From Curtobacterium sp. MCBA15_001 (lineage in GTDB: Bacteria > Actinomycetota > Actinomycetes > Actinomycetales > Microbacteriaceae): a stretch of 64,000 nucleotides of DNA. The stretch's first letter is position 1, and each line of letters begins with the position of its first letter. Positions 42,595 through 49,977 of the stretch are shown here, piece after piece. The position numbers and the translations under genes were made by a program. The DNA lies in contig NZ_MJGI01000023.1 of NCBI RefSeq assembly GCF_001864835.1, forward strand, positions 11,673 through 75,672, read 5' to 3'. Under the pieces are notes generated by a model. The model had not been told where the DNA came from. It made no database searches and worked only from the letters and a program-made list of their open reading frames with translations.

Positions 42595-43443
42595 TCAGAC
42601 CGCGTCGACGAGGGCCTTCGCCAGCGGGTGCCACGGCCGCGACGACGGCCCGCTCAACACCAGCGTCCGCTCGAGTCGCGGCGTCGTCGGAACCATCACC
42701 AGGTCGTCCGGCAGCATCACCCGGCCGAGCGACGGCACGATCGACACCCCCTCGCCGCGCTGGATCATGCCGAACATCGTGCTCATCTCCCGCACGCGGT
42801 GGGCGTACCGGAACGGCTGCCCGGCCAGCTCGTGCATCCGCTCGATCTGGTACTCGCAGCCGCCGCCCCCGGCGACCAGGCCGTCCTCGTGCAGGTCGTC
42901 GAGCGTCAGGGCCGCCGCGTCGGCGAGCGGGTGGTCCCGCCGGACGACCGCGGCCATCTCGTCCTTCGCGACGACGACGCCGCCGTCGGGCACGACGGAC
43001 GGGTCGACCAGGACCGCCGCGTCCACGGTGCCGGCCTCGAGCCACTCGGGCATCTCGTCGTCGTCACCCTCGTAGACCTGGACGTCGACGTCGGGCAACA
43101 CGACCGCCCAGAGTTCGCGCAGCCGCGGCAGCAGGCCCTGGCAGACGGTGGGGACGGCGGCGAGCCGCACGGTGCCGCGCGCCGTGCCGGGCCGGACCAC
43201 GGCCTCCAGGGCGTCGACCGAGGCGAGCGCGCTGCGGGCGTGACCGAGCAGGCGCTCGCCGAGGGGTGTGGCGGCGGCGACCGCGCCGCGGACCACGACG
43301 GGGCCGCCCAGTTCGCGCTCGAGCCCGGCGACGGCGTGCGAGACCGCGGACTGGCCGACGCCGAGGTCGCGCGCCGCAGCGGTGAACGAACCGGAGTCCA
43401 CGGTGGTCACCAGGGCCCGGAGCTGCGCGATCGTGACGGCCAT
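42595..43443 (-). CDS. LysR-family regulator divergent from an EamA exporter
   Basis: A 282-residue LysR protein. The N-terminal helix-turn-helix (residues 1-60) includes LVTTVDSGSFTAAARDLGVGQSAVSHAVAGLE, quoted here in pieces (TVDSGSFTAAARDLG and GQSAVSHAVAGLE), and the effector domain follows. It is transcribed away from a drug/metabolite transporter 70 bases off, with a three-half-site operator between, so it most likely activates that exporter in response to its substrate. Confidence 0.9.
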   Translation of the reverse strand: MAVTIAQLRALVTTVDSGSFTAAARDLGVGQSAVSHAVAGLERELGGPVVVRGAVAAATPLGERLLGHARSALASVDALEAVVRPGTARGTVRLAAVPTVCQGLLPRLRELWAVVLPDVDVQVYEGDDDEMPEWLEAGTVDAAVLVDPSVVPDGGVVVAKDEMAAVVRRDHPLADAAALTLDDLHEDGLVAGGGGCEYQIERMHELAGQPFRYAHRVREMSTMFGMIQRGEGVSIVPSLGRVMLPDDLVMVPTTPRLERTLVLSGPSSRPWHPLAKALVDAV

Positions 43444-43450
43444 GCGTCCT

Positions 43451-43489
43451 CCTCATGGGGACATGAGGCGGATGCGTTTGCCTCATGTC
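43451..43489. promoter_or_regulatory. LysR operator with three CCTCATG half-sites
   Basis: CCTCATG (43451-43457) and CATGAGG (43462-43468) form one dyad, and GACATGAGGC (43460-43469) with GCCTCATGTC (43480-43489) a second, perfect one of 10-bp arms around 10 bases. The sites lie between the two start codons. Confidence 0.7.
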
Positions 43490-43513
43490 GGTCGGTGGCT
43501 CGACACTAGCGGC

Positions 43514-44434
43514 ATGAACGGCATCCTGTTCGTCCTCGTGGCGCTGACCTGGGGGTCGAGCTTCCTCTTCATGAAGATCGGTCTCGAGGGCCTCTCACCG
43601 CAGCAGGTCGCGCTCGGACGCGTGCTCCTCGGGGCGCTCACCCTGCTCGTGATCCTGTTCGCGACGCGGCGTCGGTGGCCCCGAACGAAGGCGCTCTGGG
43701 GGCACCTGCTCGTGCTCGCGGTGTTCCTCAACGCGGTGCCGTCGTCGCTCGTGGCGTGGGCGGAGCAGACCGTGCCGAGCGGGCTGGCGAGCATCTACAA
43801 CGCCACGACGCCGATCATGGTGCTGCTGGCGCTGCCGTTGCTGCTGCCCGCGGAACGCCTGCGCGGGCGGCAGCTCGCTGGTGTCCTGATCGGGATCGTC
43901 GGCGTGCTCGTGCTGGTCGGCCCGTGGGACCTGATCGGCGACCCGGCGGTGCTGGCGACGGTCCCCGCCCAGGTCGCACTGCTCGGCATGACCGCCTGCT
44001 ACGGGTTCGGTCTGGCGTACATGCGGCGCTTCGTCGCGGGCAGCGGACACGACGCGGTCACGCTCACCGCGGTCCAGCTGACGCTGGCCGCCGGGTTGAT
44101 GCTGCTGATCGCGCCGGTGACCGCGACCGCGCCGATGCAGCTGGACTGGAGGATCGTGGCCGCGATGGTCGCCCTCGGTTGCGTCGGCACGGGGCTGGCC
44201 TACATGTGGAACACGGGGCTGGTGCAGGCGTGGGGCGCGGCGCGGGCCTCGACGGTCACGTACCTGACGCCCGTCGTGGGCGTGGTGCTCGGCGTGCTGG
44301 TGCTCGGGGAGCGCGTGCGGTGGAACGAGCCGGTCGGTGGGGTCGTGATCCTGGTCGGGATCGCCCTGGCGTCCGGGGTGCTGCTCCGGCGCCGTGCGGC
44401 GGTCGAGGTGCCGGCGGCGGCCCGCGGCGCCTGA
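43514..44434 (+). CDS. EamA/DMT-superfamily transporter
   Basis: A 306-residue inner-membrane protein with ten expected helices in two EamA repeats. The first begins at residue 4 with FVLVALTWGSSFLFMKIG; the C-terminal repeat contains YLTPVVGVVLGVLVLGE. The family exports amino acids, nucleosides or other small metabolites. GACACT ends six bases before the ATG with no Shine-Dalgarno. The divergent LysR regulator is its probable activator. Confidence 0.88.
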   Translation: MNGILFVLVALTWGSSFLFMKIGLEGLSPQQVALGRVLLGALTLLVILFATRRRWPRTKALWGHLLVLAVFLNAVPSSLVAWAEQTVPSGLASIYNATTPIMVLLALPLLLPAERLRGRQLAGVLIGIVGVLVLVGPWDLIGDPAVLATVPAQVALLGMTACYGFGLAYMRRFVAGSGHDAVTLTAVQLTLAAGLMLLIAPVTATAPMQLDWRIVAAMVALGCVGTGLAYMWNTGLVQAWGAARASTVTYLTPVVGVVLGVLVLGERVRWNEPVGGVVILVGIALASGVLLRRRAAVEVPAAARGA

Positions 44435-44440
44435 CGGCCG

Positions 44441-44500
44441 GTGCGCTGGCGCTCGGTGTGTTGGCGGTCGGAGCGCTGGCGCTCAGTCTGTTGGCGCTCG
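44441..44500 (+). repeat. 30-bp tandem repeat (two copies)
   Basis: Units at 44441-44470 and 44471-44500 agree at most positions (GCGCTGGCGCTC shared) and lead straight into the nested palindrome at 44501. They begin six bases after the stop of the exporter. Confidence 0.65.
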
Positions 44501-44600
44501 GTGCGAGGTTCTGCGCTCCGTGCGAGGCAGCGACTCCGCACGGAGGCCGCAACCTCGCACGGTCGGCTGACGCATCTCGCACGGTGCGAGGTACGACGGC
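44501..44600. repeat. Nested palindromic array (copy 2)
   Basis: Outer arms GTGCGAGGTT (44501-44510) and AACCTCGCAC (44551-44560) are exact inverted copies, and inside them CTCCGTGCG (44516-44524) pairs with CGCACGGAG (44537-44545). TCTCGCACGGTGCGAGG follows at about 44574-44590. It lies between two convergent genes. Confidence 0.78.
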
Positions 44601-44622
44601 GCGACCGTGTGACCGCGGCGCG

Positions 44623-45459
44623 TCAGCCGACCCGCTCGACCCGGACGTCCCAGCCGAGGTCGACGGCGCGACGCTCGAGCTCGGAGACGTTCGACCGACA
44701 CAACGACGACCCCGCGCCGGGGTAGTACCGACGGATGGCCGATGCGGGCACGAACCGGCCGCCCAACGGGTCGTCCGTCCGGCGCACCTGCCACCACCGC
44801 GCCGTGGCCTGTTCGAGCGCGGCGTCGAAGGACACCTCGACGTCGACGATCCGCAGCCGGTCGTAGCCCGCGTCGTCGAGCTCGGACAGCAGGTCGTCCA
44901 GGTAGTCCACGCTCGACAGGGTGCCGTGCACGACGACGTTCTCGCCGTCGCGCAGGGACCGCCGGCGCAGGGTGTCCGCGACGGCGGTGGACTCGGCGTG
45001 CACGAAGGCGGCGAGTTCGCGCGGCCGGACCGGGGCGCCGTCGGCCAGCTCGTGCGCGGTCCAGGCGTCGAGCAGCCCGTCGGCCGCAGCGCGTTCGAGC
45101 AGTGCGTCCTTGAAGTCGTCGGCGTCGATGTGACGGTAGGTGTCGAGCTCGGGCATCCGCGCGAGGGCCGTCGTCTTGCCCGCGCCCGGAGGCCCGGCCG
45201 TCACCACCACCGCCAGGGTGCCGTCGTCCGACGGGGCCGGCGTCCGCGCAGCGTGCGCGGCGAGCAGCGACTCGTGCAGCCGCAGGCGCTCGGCGGTGTA
45301 CAGGAACCCGTCCGGGGCGTACCGCAGGCGGGTGCTGCCGCTCGGGTCCTCGGTCCAGGGGTCGTCGAGGCAGGACGCCTGCAGGAACGCGGCGAGGTCG
45401 GCGGCCGTCCGGTCGCGCAGGACACGGTCCGCATCCTCGGACTGCTGCGCCGCGCTCAC
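44623..45459 (-). CDS. Zeta-toxin-like P-loop kinase
   Basis: A 278-residue protein with the Walker A motif GPPGAGKTT at residues 89-97 and the zeta-type IDADDFKDALLE motif shortly after it; VVHGTLSS could be the base-binding segment. Zeta and PezT toxins phosphorylate UDP-N-acetylglucosamine and block wall synthesis, while other members of the fold are harmless kinases. The GTG start overlaps the stop of a small HTH protein (GTGA), as in many toxin-antitoxin pairs. The 80-residue N-terminal helical region precedes the kinase core. No epsilon-type antitoxin is present. Toxicity is not shown by sequence. Confidence 0.75.
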   Translation of the reverse strand: MSAAQQSEDADRVLRDRTAADLAAFLQASCLDDPWTEDPSGSTRLRYAPDGFLYTAERLRLHESLLAAHAARTPAPSDDGTLAVVVTAGPPGAGKTTALARMPELDTYRHIDADDFKDALLERAAADGLLDAWTAHELADGAPVRPRELAAFVHAESTAVADTLRRRSLRDGENVVVHGTLSSVDYLDDLLSELDDAGYDRLRIVDVEVSFDAALEQATARWWQVRRTDDPLGGRFVPASAIRRYYPGAGSSLCRSNVSELERRAVDLGWDVRVERVG

Positions 45460-46004
45460 CGGGTGCGGGCCCGGCCGAGGCGCCCGGCGATGGCCTTGCG
45501 GACGGTCTCGTACTCGCCCTCGCTGATGAGGCCGTCCTGGAACGCGGCCGCGAGTTCCTTCGCGGTGCCCGTCTGTGCGGCGGCGCTGTCGTACCCGGAG
45601 TCGCGGGCCGGGATGCGGTGCGTCATCGCCATCGTCGACAGCTCGCGCACCATGGTGTCGGAGTCGATCAGTCCCGCCTGTCGCTGCGAGATCACCTCGC
45701 GCGGACTCGGGCGTGATGCGGTGAGCCCCCGGCGGGTCAGCCGCCGTGCGACCTCGGCCTGCGAGATGCCGGCGAGTCGGGCGATGTCGCGCTCGGCCAC
45801 CCCGAGGTCGGCCAGCTCGAAGATGCCGCGCCGCAGTTCCATCTCGGCCAGGTGCTGCTGCTCGCGGCTGTGCAGCACGCTCAACACCGCCGCGCGGACC
45901 GAGGCGGTGTCGCCGTCCATCCGCGTGGTCAGGGCATCGACCAGTGTCTCAACGTCGTGTCGTGTCCGTCGCCCGGCTCCGCGTCGGGGGTCGAGGTGCT
46001 CCAT
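45456..46004 (-). CDS. HTH protein with SHOCT-like tail, putative antitoxin or regulator
   Basis: A 182-residue protein. Residues 67-92 form a helix-turn-helix (LGVAERDIARLAGISQAEVA). Two short repeats containing GLI follow, QRQAGLIDSDTMVREL (107-122) and AFQDGLISEGEYETVRKAI (154-172), which look like SHOCT oligomerisation motifs. The start behind GGAG gives a compact protein. It is co-translated with the zeta-like kinase, so I infer a PezA-like job: binding DNA for autoregulation and restraining the kinase. It might instead be an unrelated regulator. Confidence 0.68.
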   Translation of the reverse strand: MEHLDPRRGAGRRTRHDVETLVDALTTRMDGDTASVRAAVLSVLHSREQQHLAEMELRRGIFELADLGVAERDIARLAGISQAEVARRLTRRGLTASRPSPREVISQRQAGLIDSDTMVRELSTMAMTHRIPARDSGYDSAAAQTGTAKELAAAFQDGLISEGEYETVRKAIAGRLGRARTR

Positions 46005-46045
46005 GCTGGCTCCGTTCCCGCTGCCGCCGATCGTACCGTCAGGTC

Positions 46046-46784
46046 TCAAGCGCCCGGCGGCAGCGCGATCTCGCGCGACCGGTCCCACGGCTCGGCCCAC
46101 CCGAGTCGGGTGAACAGCGCGTCGAGCAACGAGGCGGTGAACCCCCAGACGACGTGCTGCCCGGAGTCCGAGTCGACCGTGAACGCCGGTCCACGCCACT
46201 CCCGGCCGTCCTGGCGCAGCACCGTGACCCCGCGGTGTGCCGGGTCGAGCAGGTCGGCCACCGGAGCCCGGAACACCGCGGCGGACTCTGCAGCGTCCAC
46301 GACCCGGACCGGCGAGGGAGCACGCCACCAGCCGAGCACCGGCGTGACCAGGTGGCGCGAGAACGCCAGCGGCACGGCGGGCATCGCACCGAGCACCTCG
46401 ACGCCGGCGGGGTCCAGCCCGGTCTCCTCCCGGGCCTCGCGCAGGGCGGCCGCTGTGGCGTCCGTGTCCCCGGGGTCGATGCGTCCGCCGGGGAACGCGA
46501 CCTGCCCTGGGTGGGCACGGAGGGTCGTTGCCCGCGCGAGCAGCAGGACGTCGAGGTCCCGCGAGACCGCGTCGTGGTCGGCAGGGCGGTCACTCGGGAC
46601 GTCGTCCAGGACGCCGAACAGCATGAGCACCGCGGCGCGACGGGGTGACTCGGCCGCCGGCGCGACGGGGTGACTCGGCCGCCGGCACGTCGGTGACGAG
46701 CGCGCGCCGGTCGTCACGAGCGAGGGCGGCGAGCTCGGCCCGTGCGCTGCGTGCGGTCGCCCGGTGCGGATGTGCGGTGGTCAC
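46046..46784 (-). pseudogene. NUDIX hydrolase, CoA-pyrophosphatase type, frameshifted by a 25-bp duplication
   Basis: The GTG at 46784 has TAGGCT six bases before it and begins VTTAHPHRATARSARAELA; after PAAESPRRA the frame goes wrong and stops after about 64 residues. A second frame, covering about 210 residues to 46046, continues with AVLMLFGVLDDVPS and carries the Nudix box GGRIDPGDTDATAAALREA, interrupted in print here, REETGL. An exact 25-bp tandem duplication (46633-46682) separates them. Removing one copy restores a single frame of about 237 residues. CoA pyrophosphatases hydrolyse CoA and its derivatives. The 3' part has a possible GTG at 46717 and might still be expressed. Confidence 0.85.
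46633..46682. repeat. Exact 25-bp tandem duplication in the NUDIX gene
   Basis: Units 46633-46657 and 46658-46682 are identical (CGGCGCGACGGGG, then TGACTCGGCCGC). Because 25 is not a multiple of three, the second copy shifts the frame by one base. Confidence 0.92.
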
Positions 46785-46793
46785 GTCCGGAGC

Positions 46794-47333
46794 CTACGAC
46801 CTGCCAGCGTCCGAGCCGGCGCCCCCGGCGACCCCGGCGCCCCCCGCACCCTCGGCGACCCCAGCGCCCCCGGCGTCCCCGGTGACCCCGTCGGTGCGCA
46901 GCGCGTGGACCATGCTCCGCAGCGCCGCCGTCGCGACGGTCTGCTCGTCCGGGCTCATCCCGCCGAGCATGCGCACCTCGACCGCACGCACCGCTGCCGT
47001 CGCCTGCGCGAGCTTCCGTTCCCCCGCCGGGGTCAGGCGTGCCGGCAGGGCCTTGCCGACCGGGGCCTCGGCGGGCCGGGTGACCTCGCCGGCACGCTCG
47101 AGTGCCTGCAGCAGCACGTTCATCGACTGCCGGGTGACGAAGGCGCCGCGGGCGAGGTCCGAGTTCGACAGGCCGGGCCGCTGCGCCAGGAGCTCCAGGC
47201 ACGAGTAGTGCGTGATGGTCATGTCGAGCGGTCGGAGGGCTGCCTCCATCGCCGTTCGCAGCGCACTCGCGGCCTCCTTCAGCAGGTAGCCCATCGAGTG
47301 GTCCAGGTCGATCCCCGCACGGTCTTGACGCAT
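46794..47333 (-). CDS. MarR-family regulator with Gly/Ala repeat tail
   Basis: A 179-residue MarR protein. The winged helix spans about residues 50-105 (LARGAFVTRQSMNVLLQALE and a Pro/Ala-rich wing), flanked by dimer helices. The last 30 residues are low-complexity (GAGVAEGAGGAGVAGGAG) and unlike the family. Two palindromes separate it from the divergent glyoxalase gene, and the nearer one covers its start codon, so it probably represses both. The -10 box of the downstream NUDIX gene overlaps its stop codon. Confidence 0.83.
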   Translation of the reverse strand: MRQDRAGIDLDHSMGYLLKEAASALRTAMEAALRPLDMTITHYSCLELLAQRPGLSNSDLARGAFVTRQSMNVLLQALERAGEVTRPAEAPVGKALPARLTPAGERKLAQATAAVRAVEVRMLGGMSPDEQTVATAALRSMVHALRTDGVTGDAGGAGVAEGAGGAGVAGGAGSDAGRS

Positions 47334-47378
47334 GTCAGTAGTCTGACATAGGTTTTCCTGTGTCAGACAACTGACACA
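47332..47378. promoter_or_regulatory. Twin MarR operators between marR and the glyoxalase gene
   Basis: ATGTCAG-TAGT-CTGACAT (47332-47349) and TGTGTCAG-ACAA-CTGACACA (47359-47378) are both perfect dyads with a 4-base centre, their midpoints 28 bases apart. One covers the marR start codon, the other lies just upstream of the glyoxalase ribosome site. Confidence 0.78.
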
Positions 47379-47395
47379 GATCGAAGGAGCACCTC

Positions 47396-47764
47396 ATGCC
47401 CGCCACCGGCCCCGACTTCATCTCGCTGCAGGTCACCGACCTCGACGCCTCGCAGGCGTTCTACGAGCAGTACCTCGGCCTGGTCCGCTCACCGGCCGGC
47501 CCGCCGCACGCCGTGGTCTTCACCACCAGCCCGATCGCCTTCGCGCTGCGCGACGTCGTCGCCGGCACCGACATCGCCGGACAGGCACAGCCCGGCATCG
47601 GTGCGGCGCTCTGGCTCCACGCCACGGACGTCCAGGCGATCCACGACGCACTCGTGGCCGACGGGCACCGCATCGTCGCCGATCCGATCGACGGCCCCTT
47701 CGGCCGCACGTTCACCTTCGCCGACCCCGACGGGTACCACGTCACGCTCCACGACCGCGCCTGA
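47396..47764 (+). CDS. VOC-family (glyoxalase/bleomycin resistance-like) protein
   Basis: A 122-residue vicinal oxygen chelate protein with paired beta-alpha-beta repeats (FISLQVTDLDASQAFYEQYLG at the start, given here as FISLQVTDLDASQAFYEQ, and FADPDGYHVTLHD at the end). Potential metal ligands include a late Glu/His pair only in part, so enzymatic activity is uncertain. AAGGAG precedes the ATG. The twin dyads and the divergent MarR gene suggest it is induced by a toxic small molecule. Confidence 0.82.
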   Translation: MPATGPDFISLQVTDLDASQAFYEQYLGLVRSPAGPPHAVVFTTSPIAFALRDVVAGTDIAGQAQPGIGAALWLHATDVQAIHDALVADGHRIVADPIDGPFGRTFTFADPDGYHVTLHDRA

Positions 47765-47872
47765 CCAGCGCGCAGGCGGAGCGCCGCGCCGACCCGCCGC
47801 CCGCGCCACCGCGCGCCGCCGACCCGCCGCGTCCGACGCCCCGCGTTGATGCTGCGTCCGTAGGCTCGGACC

Positions 47873-48727
47873 ATGTCGTCACCGGTGCGCCTGCTCCTCG
47901 CCTCGTCGCACCCCGGCCCGACGGTCACGGTCACGGTCCTCGCCGCGGTGATCGCCGCCGCGGTCGGGCACCCGGTCGGACTCGTCGTCCTCGTCGCGCT
48001 GACGGTGGTGGCGGGACAGCTGTCGATCGGCCTGGCGAACGACTGGATCGACGCCGACCGGGACCGAGCCGTCGGGCGGTCGGACAAGCCCGTCGCACGC
48101 GGGCTGATCGCCGCGAGCACCGTCCGGAACGCGGCCTTCGGCACGGCGGCCGCCTCGGTCGTGCTGTCGCTGTTCCTCGGCCCGCTCGCCGCGGTCGCGC
48201 ACCTGGTCCTGGTGGCGGCCGGCTGGGCGTACGACGCCGGGCTCAAGCGGTCGGTCGCGTCGGTCGTGCCGTTCGTCGTCGCCTTCGGGCTGCTGCCCGT
48301 CGTGGCGGTCGCGGCCGGTCCCGAGGCGCAGCTGCCGGCGGCTTGGGCGATCGCGACGGGTGCGGTGTTCGGCGTCGCCATCCACTGCACGAACGTGCTG
48401 CCCGACCTGGTCGACGACGCGGCCACCGGGGTCCGGGGCTTCCCGCACCGGCTCGGCCTGCACGCGTCGGGCGTCGTCGCCTTCGGTGCGCTGGTGGTCG
48501 CGGCCGGCCTGGTCCTCGTCGGCCAGCTGACGAGTGGCGACCCGGTGCGCGGCTCTGGCGTCGTCCTCGCGGTGGTGGGGACGGTGGTGGTCGTCGTGCT
48601 GGCGGCCGTCGGGATCCGTCTCGTGCTGACCGGGCCGCCGACCCGCACGCTGTTCCGGCTGGTCATCGCGTCCTCGCTGGTGCTGGTCGTCGAGCTCGGC
48701 CTCGCCGGCGCACGGCTCGTGGCCTAG
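47873..48727 (+). CDS. UbiA-family prenyltransferase
   Basis: A 284-residue integral membrane protein with eight to nine hydrophobic helices. The first Asp-rich motif is NDWIDADRDRAVG at about residue 57, and the second is the DLVDDAATG segment at about 180. These bind prenyl diphosphate through magnesium. UbiA enzymes prenylate aromatic or polyol acceptors in quinone, haem, lipid or carotenoid synthesis; the acceptor is not evident. TAGGCT sits six bases before the ATG, so it is probably leaderless. It converges on the monooxygenase gene with only 12 bases between. Confidence 0.84.
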   Translation: MSSPVRLLLASSHPGPTVTVTVLAAVIAAAVGHPVGLVVLVALTVVAGQLSIGLANDWIDADRDRAVGRSDKPVARGLIAASTVRNAAFGTAAASVVLSLFLGPLAAVAHLVLVAAGWAYDAGLKRSVASVVPFVVAFGLLPVVAVAAGPEAQLPAAWAIATGAVFGVAIHCTNVLPDLVDDAATGVRGFPHRLGLHASGVVAFGALVVAAGLVLVGQLTSGDPVRGSGVVLAVVGTVVVVVLAAVGIRLVLTGPPTRTLFRLVIASSLVLVVELGLAGARLVA

Positions 48728-48739
48728 GCGCGGCGTCGT

Positions 48740-49900
48740 TCACGCCCAGCGCATCGCGTACTGCCGCGCGAGCAGACCGCCACCAGCCGGGAGGCCCAAC
48801 ACCGCCCGCAACAGCAGCTCGCGTCCCAGGACGGCCGGTCCCACGGCCCGCGCGCCGAGTGCCATGTTCGCCTCGGCCTGCCACGCGGCCCGGCGCGCCG
48901 CGGCCTGGCGGCGCGCGGCGTACGCCGGCCACGGCCCGGCAGCACCGGTGCGGACGGCCTCGACGAGCAGCGGTGCGAGTTCCGCGGCGTCGAGCCACCC
49001 GAGGTTCATGCCCTGTCCGCCGATCGGACTGATCTCGTGCGCGGCGTCCCCGACCAGGACGACCCGGCCGACGCCGACCCGCACGGCCTGTCGACGACGG
49101 ATCCGGAACGCGCTCGTCATCGTGCTGGTCGACGCGTCCACGGTAGCTCCGGTTCGACGCTGCACGGTGTCCGCGACGCCCGCGGCGTCCGGCGTCGCGG
49201 GGTCGCCACGACCCGCCAGCGTGACGAAGCGCCGCCGCCCGCCGGGCAGCGGGAAGGACTCGACCACGCCTGCCGGTCCGACGTCGACGAGCGCGTCCGA
49301 CCGTGCCGCGGACGGCTCCGGGTCGGCGAAGTCGCCCATCAGGTACCGGCCCGGGTACTCGCGGCCGGTCGTGCCGATGCCGAGCAGGTCCCGCACGGTG
49401 CTCCGTGCGCCGTCCGCGCCGATGACGAACGACGCCCGCACGGTCGCGGGCGTCCCCTCGGGGCCGGTGCCGACCGCGTCGACGTGGTCGCGGTGCCGGT
49501 GCAGTGCCGTGACCTGCGTCCCGGGCAGCAGTGCTCCGGGAGCCAGGGCAGCCAGTCGTCCTCGCAGCACCGACTCCGTCCGGTGCTGGTCGAGCGTCGC
49601 GACGTAGGGGTGGGTGTCCGAGGCGCCGGCGAACGACAGGGTGCCGAGGGTCCGCCCGCGGCTCGTGGCGACGCCCCGACGGACGAGGACGGCCTCGGCG
49701 AGCAGCGGCACGGCGGCCTCGATCGCGGCGAAGGCGTCGAGCGACGGCGGGTGGATGCCGATCGCCCGCGACCCCGACGGCGCGGCATCGCGACGCTCCC
49801 ACACCTGCACGTCGACCCCCGCGTGGGCGAGGAGTGCGCTGAGGAACACCCCGACGGGGCCGCCGCCGACCACCAGGACTCCGGTCCGCGCAACGGTCAC
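48740..49900 (-). CDS. FAD-dependent aromatic-ring monooxygenase-like protein
   Basis: A 386-residue class A flavoprotein. The N-terminal GxGxxG-like LVVGGGPVGVFLSALLAHAG binds FAD; GADGARSTVRD matches the DG motif and LVGDAAHEISPIGGQGMNLG the GD motif for the FAD ribityl chain. Family members use NAD(P)H and oxygen to hydroxylate aromatic or polyketide substrates. The start is the GTG at 49900 with TAGGCT seven bases upstream. A direct redox partner or pathway is not seen nearby. Confidence 0.85.
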   Translation of the reverse strand: MTVARTGVLVVGGGPVGVFLSALLAHAGVDVQVWERRDAAPSGSRAIGIHPPSLDAFAAIEAAVPLLAEAVLVRRGVATSRGRTLGTLSFAGASDTHPYVATLDQHRTESVLRGRLAALAPGALLPGTQVTALHRHRDHVDAVGTGPEGTPATVRASFVIGADGARSTVRDLLGIGTTGREYPGRYLMGDFADPEPSAARSDALVDVGPAGVVESFPLPGGRRRFVTLAGRGDPATPDAAGVADTVQRRTGATVDASTSTMTSAFRIRRRQAVRVGVGRVVLVGDAAHEISPIGGQGMNLGWLDAAELAPLLVEAVRTGAAGPWPAYAARRQAAARRAAWQAEANMALGARAVGPAVLGRELLLRAVLGLPAGGGLLARQYAMRWA

Positions 49901-49977
49901 GCGCCCGAGCCTACGGACCGGTCCACGCCGGGACGCAGGTGGCGGCCCGGCGGAGCCGGTGCGGGGCGCCCCGCGCC

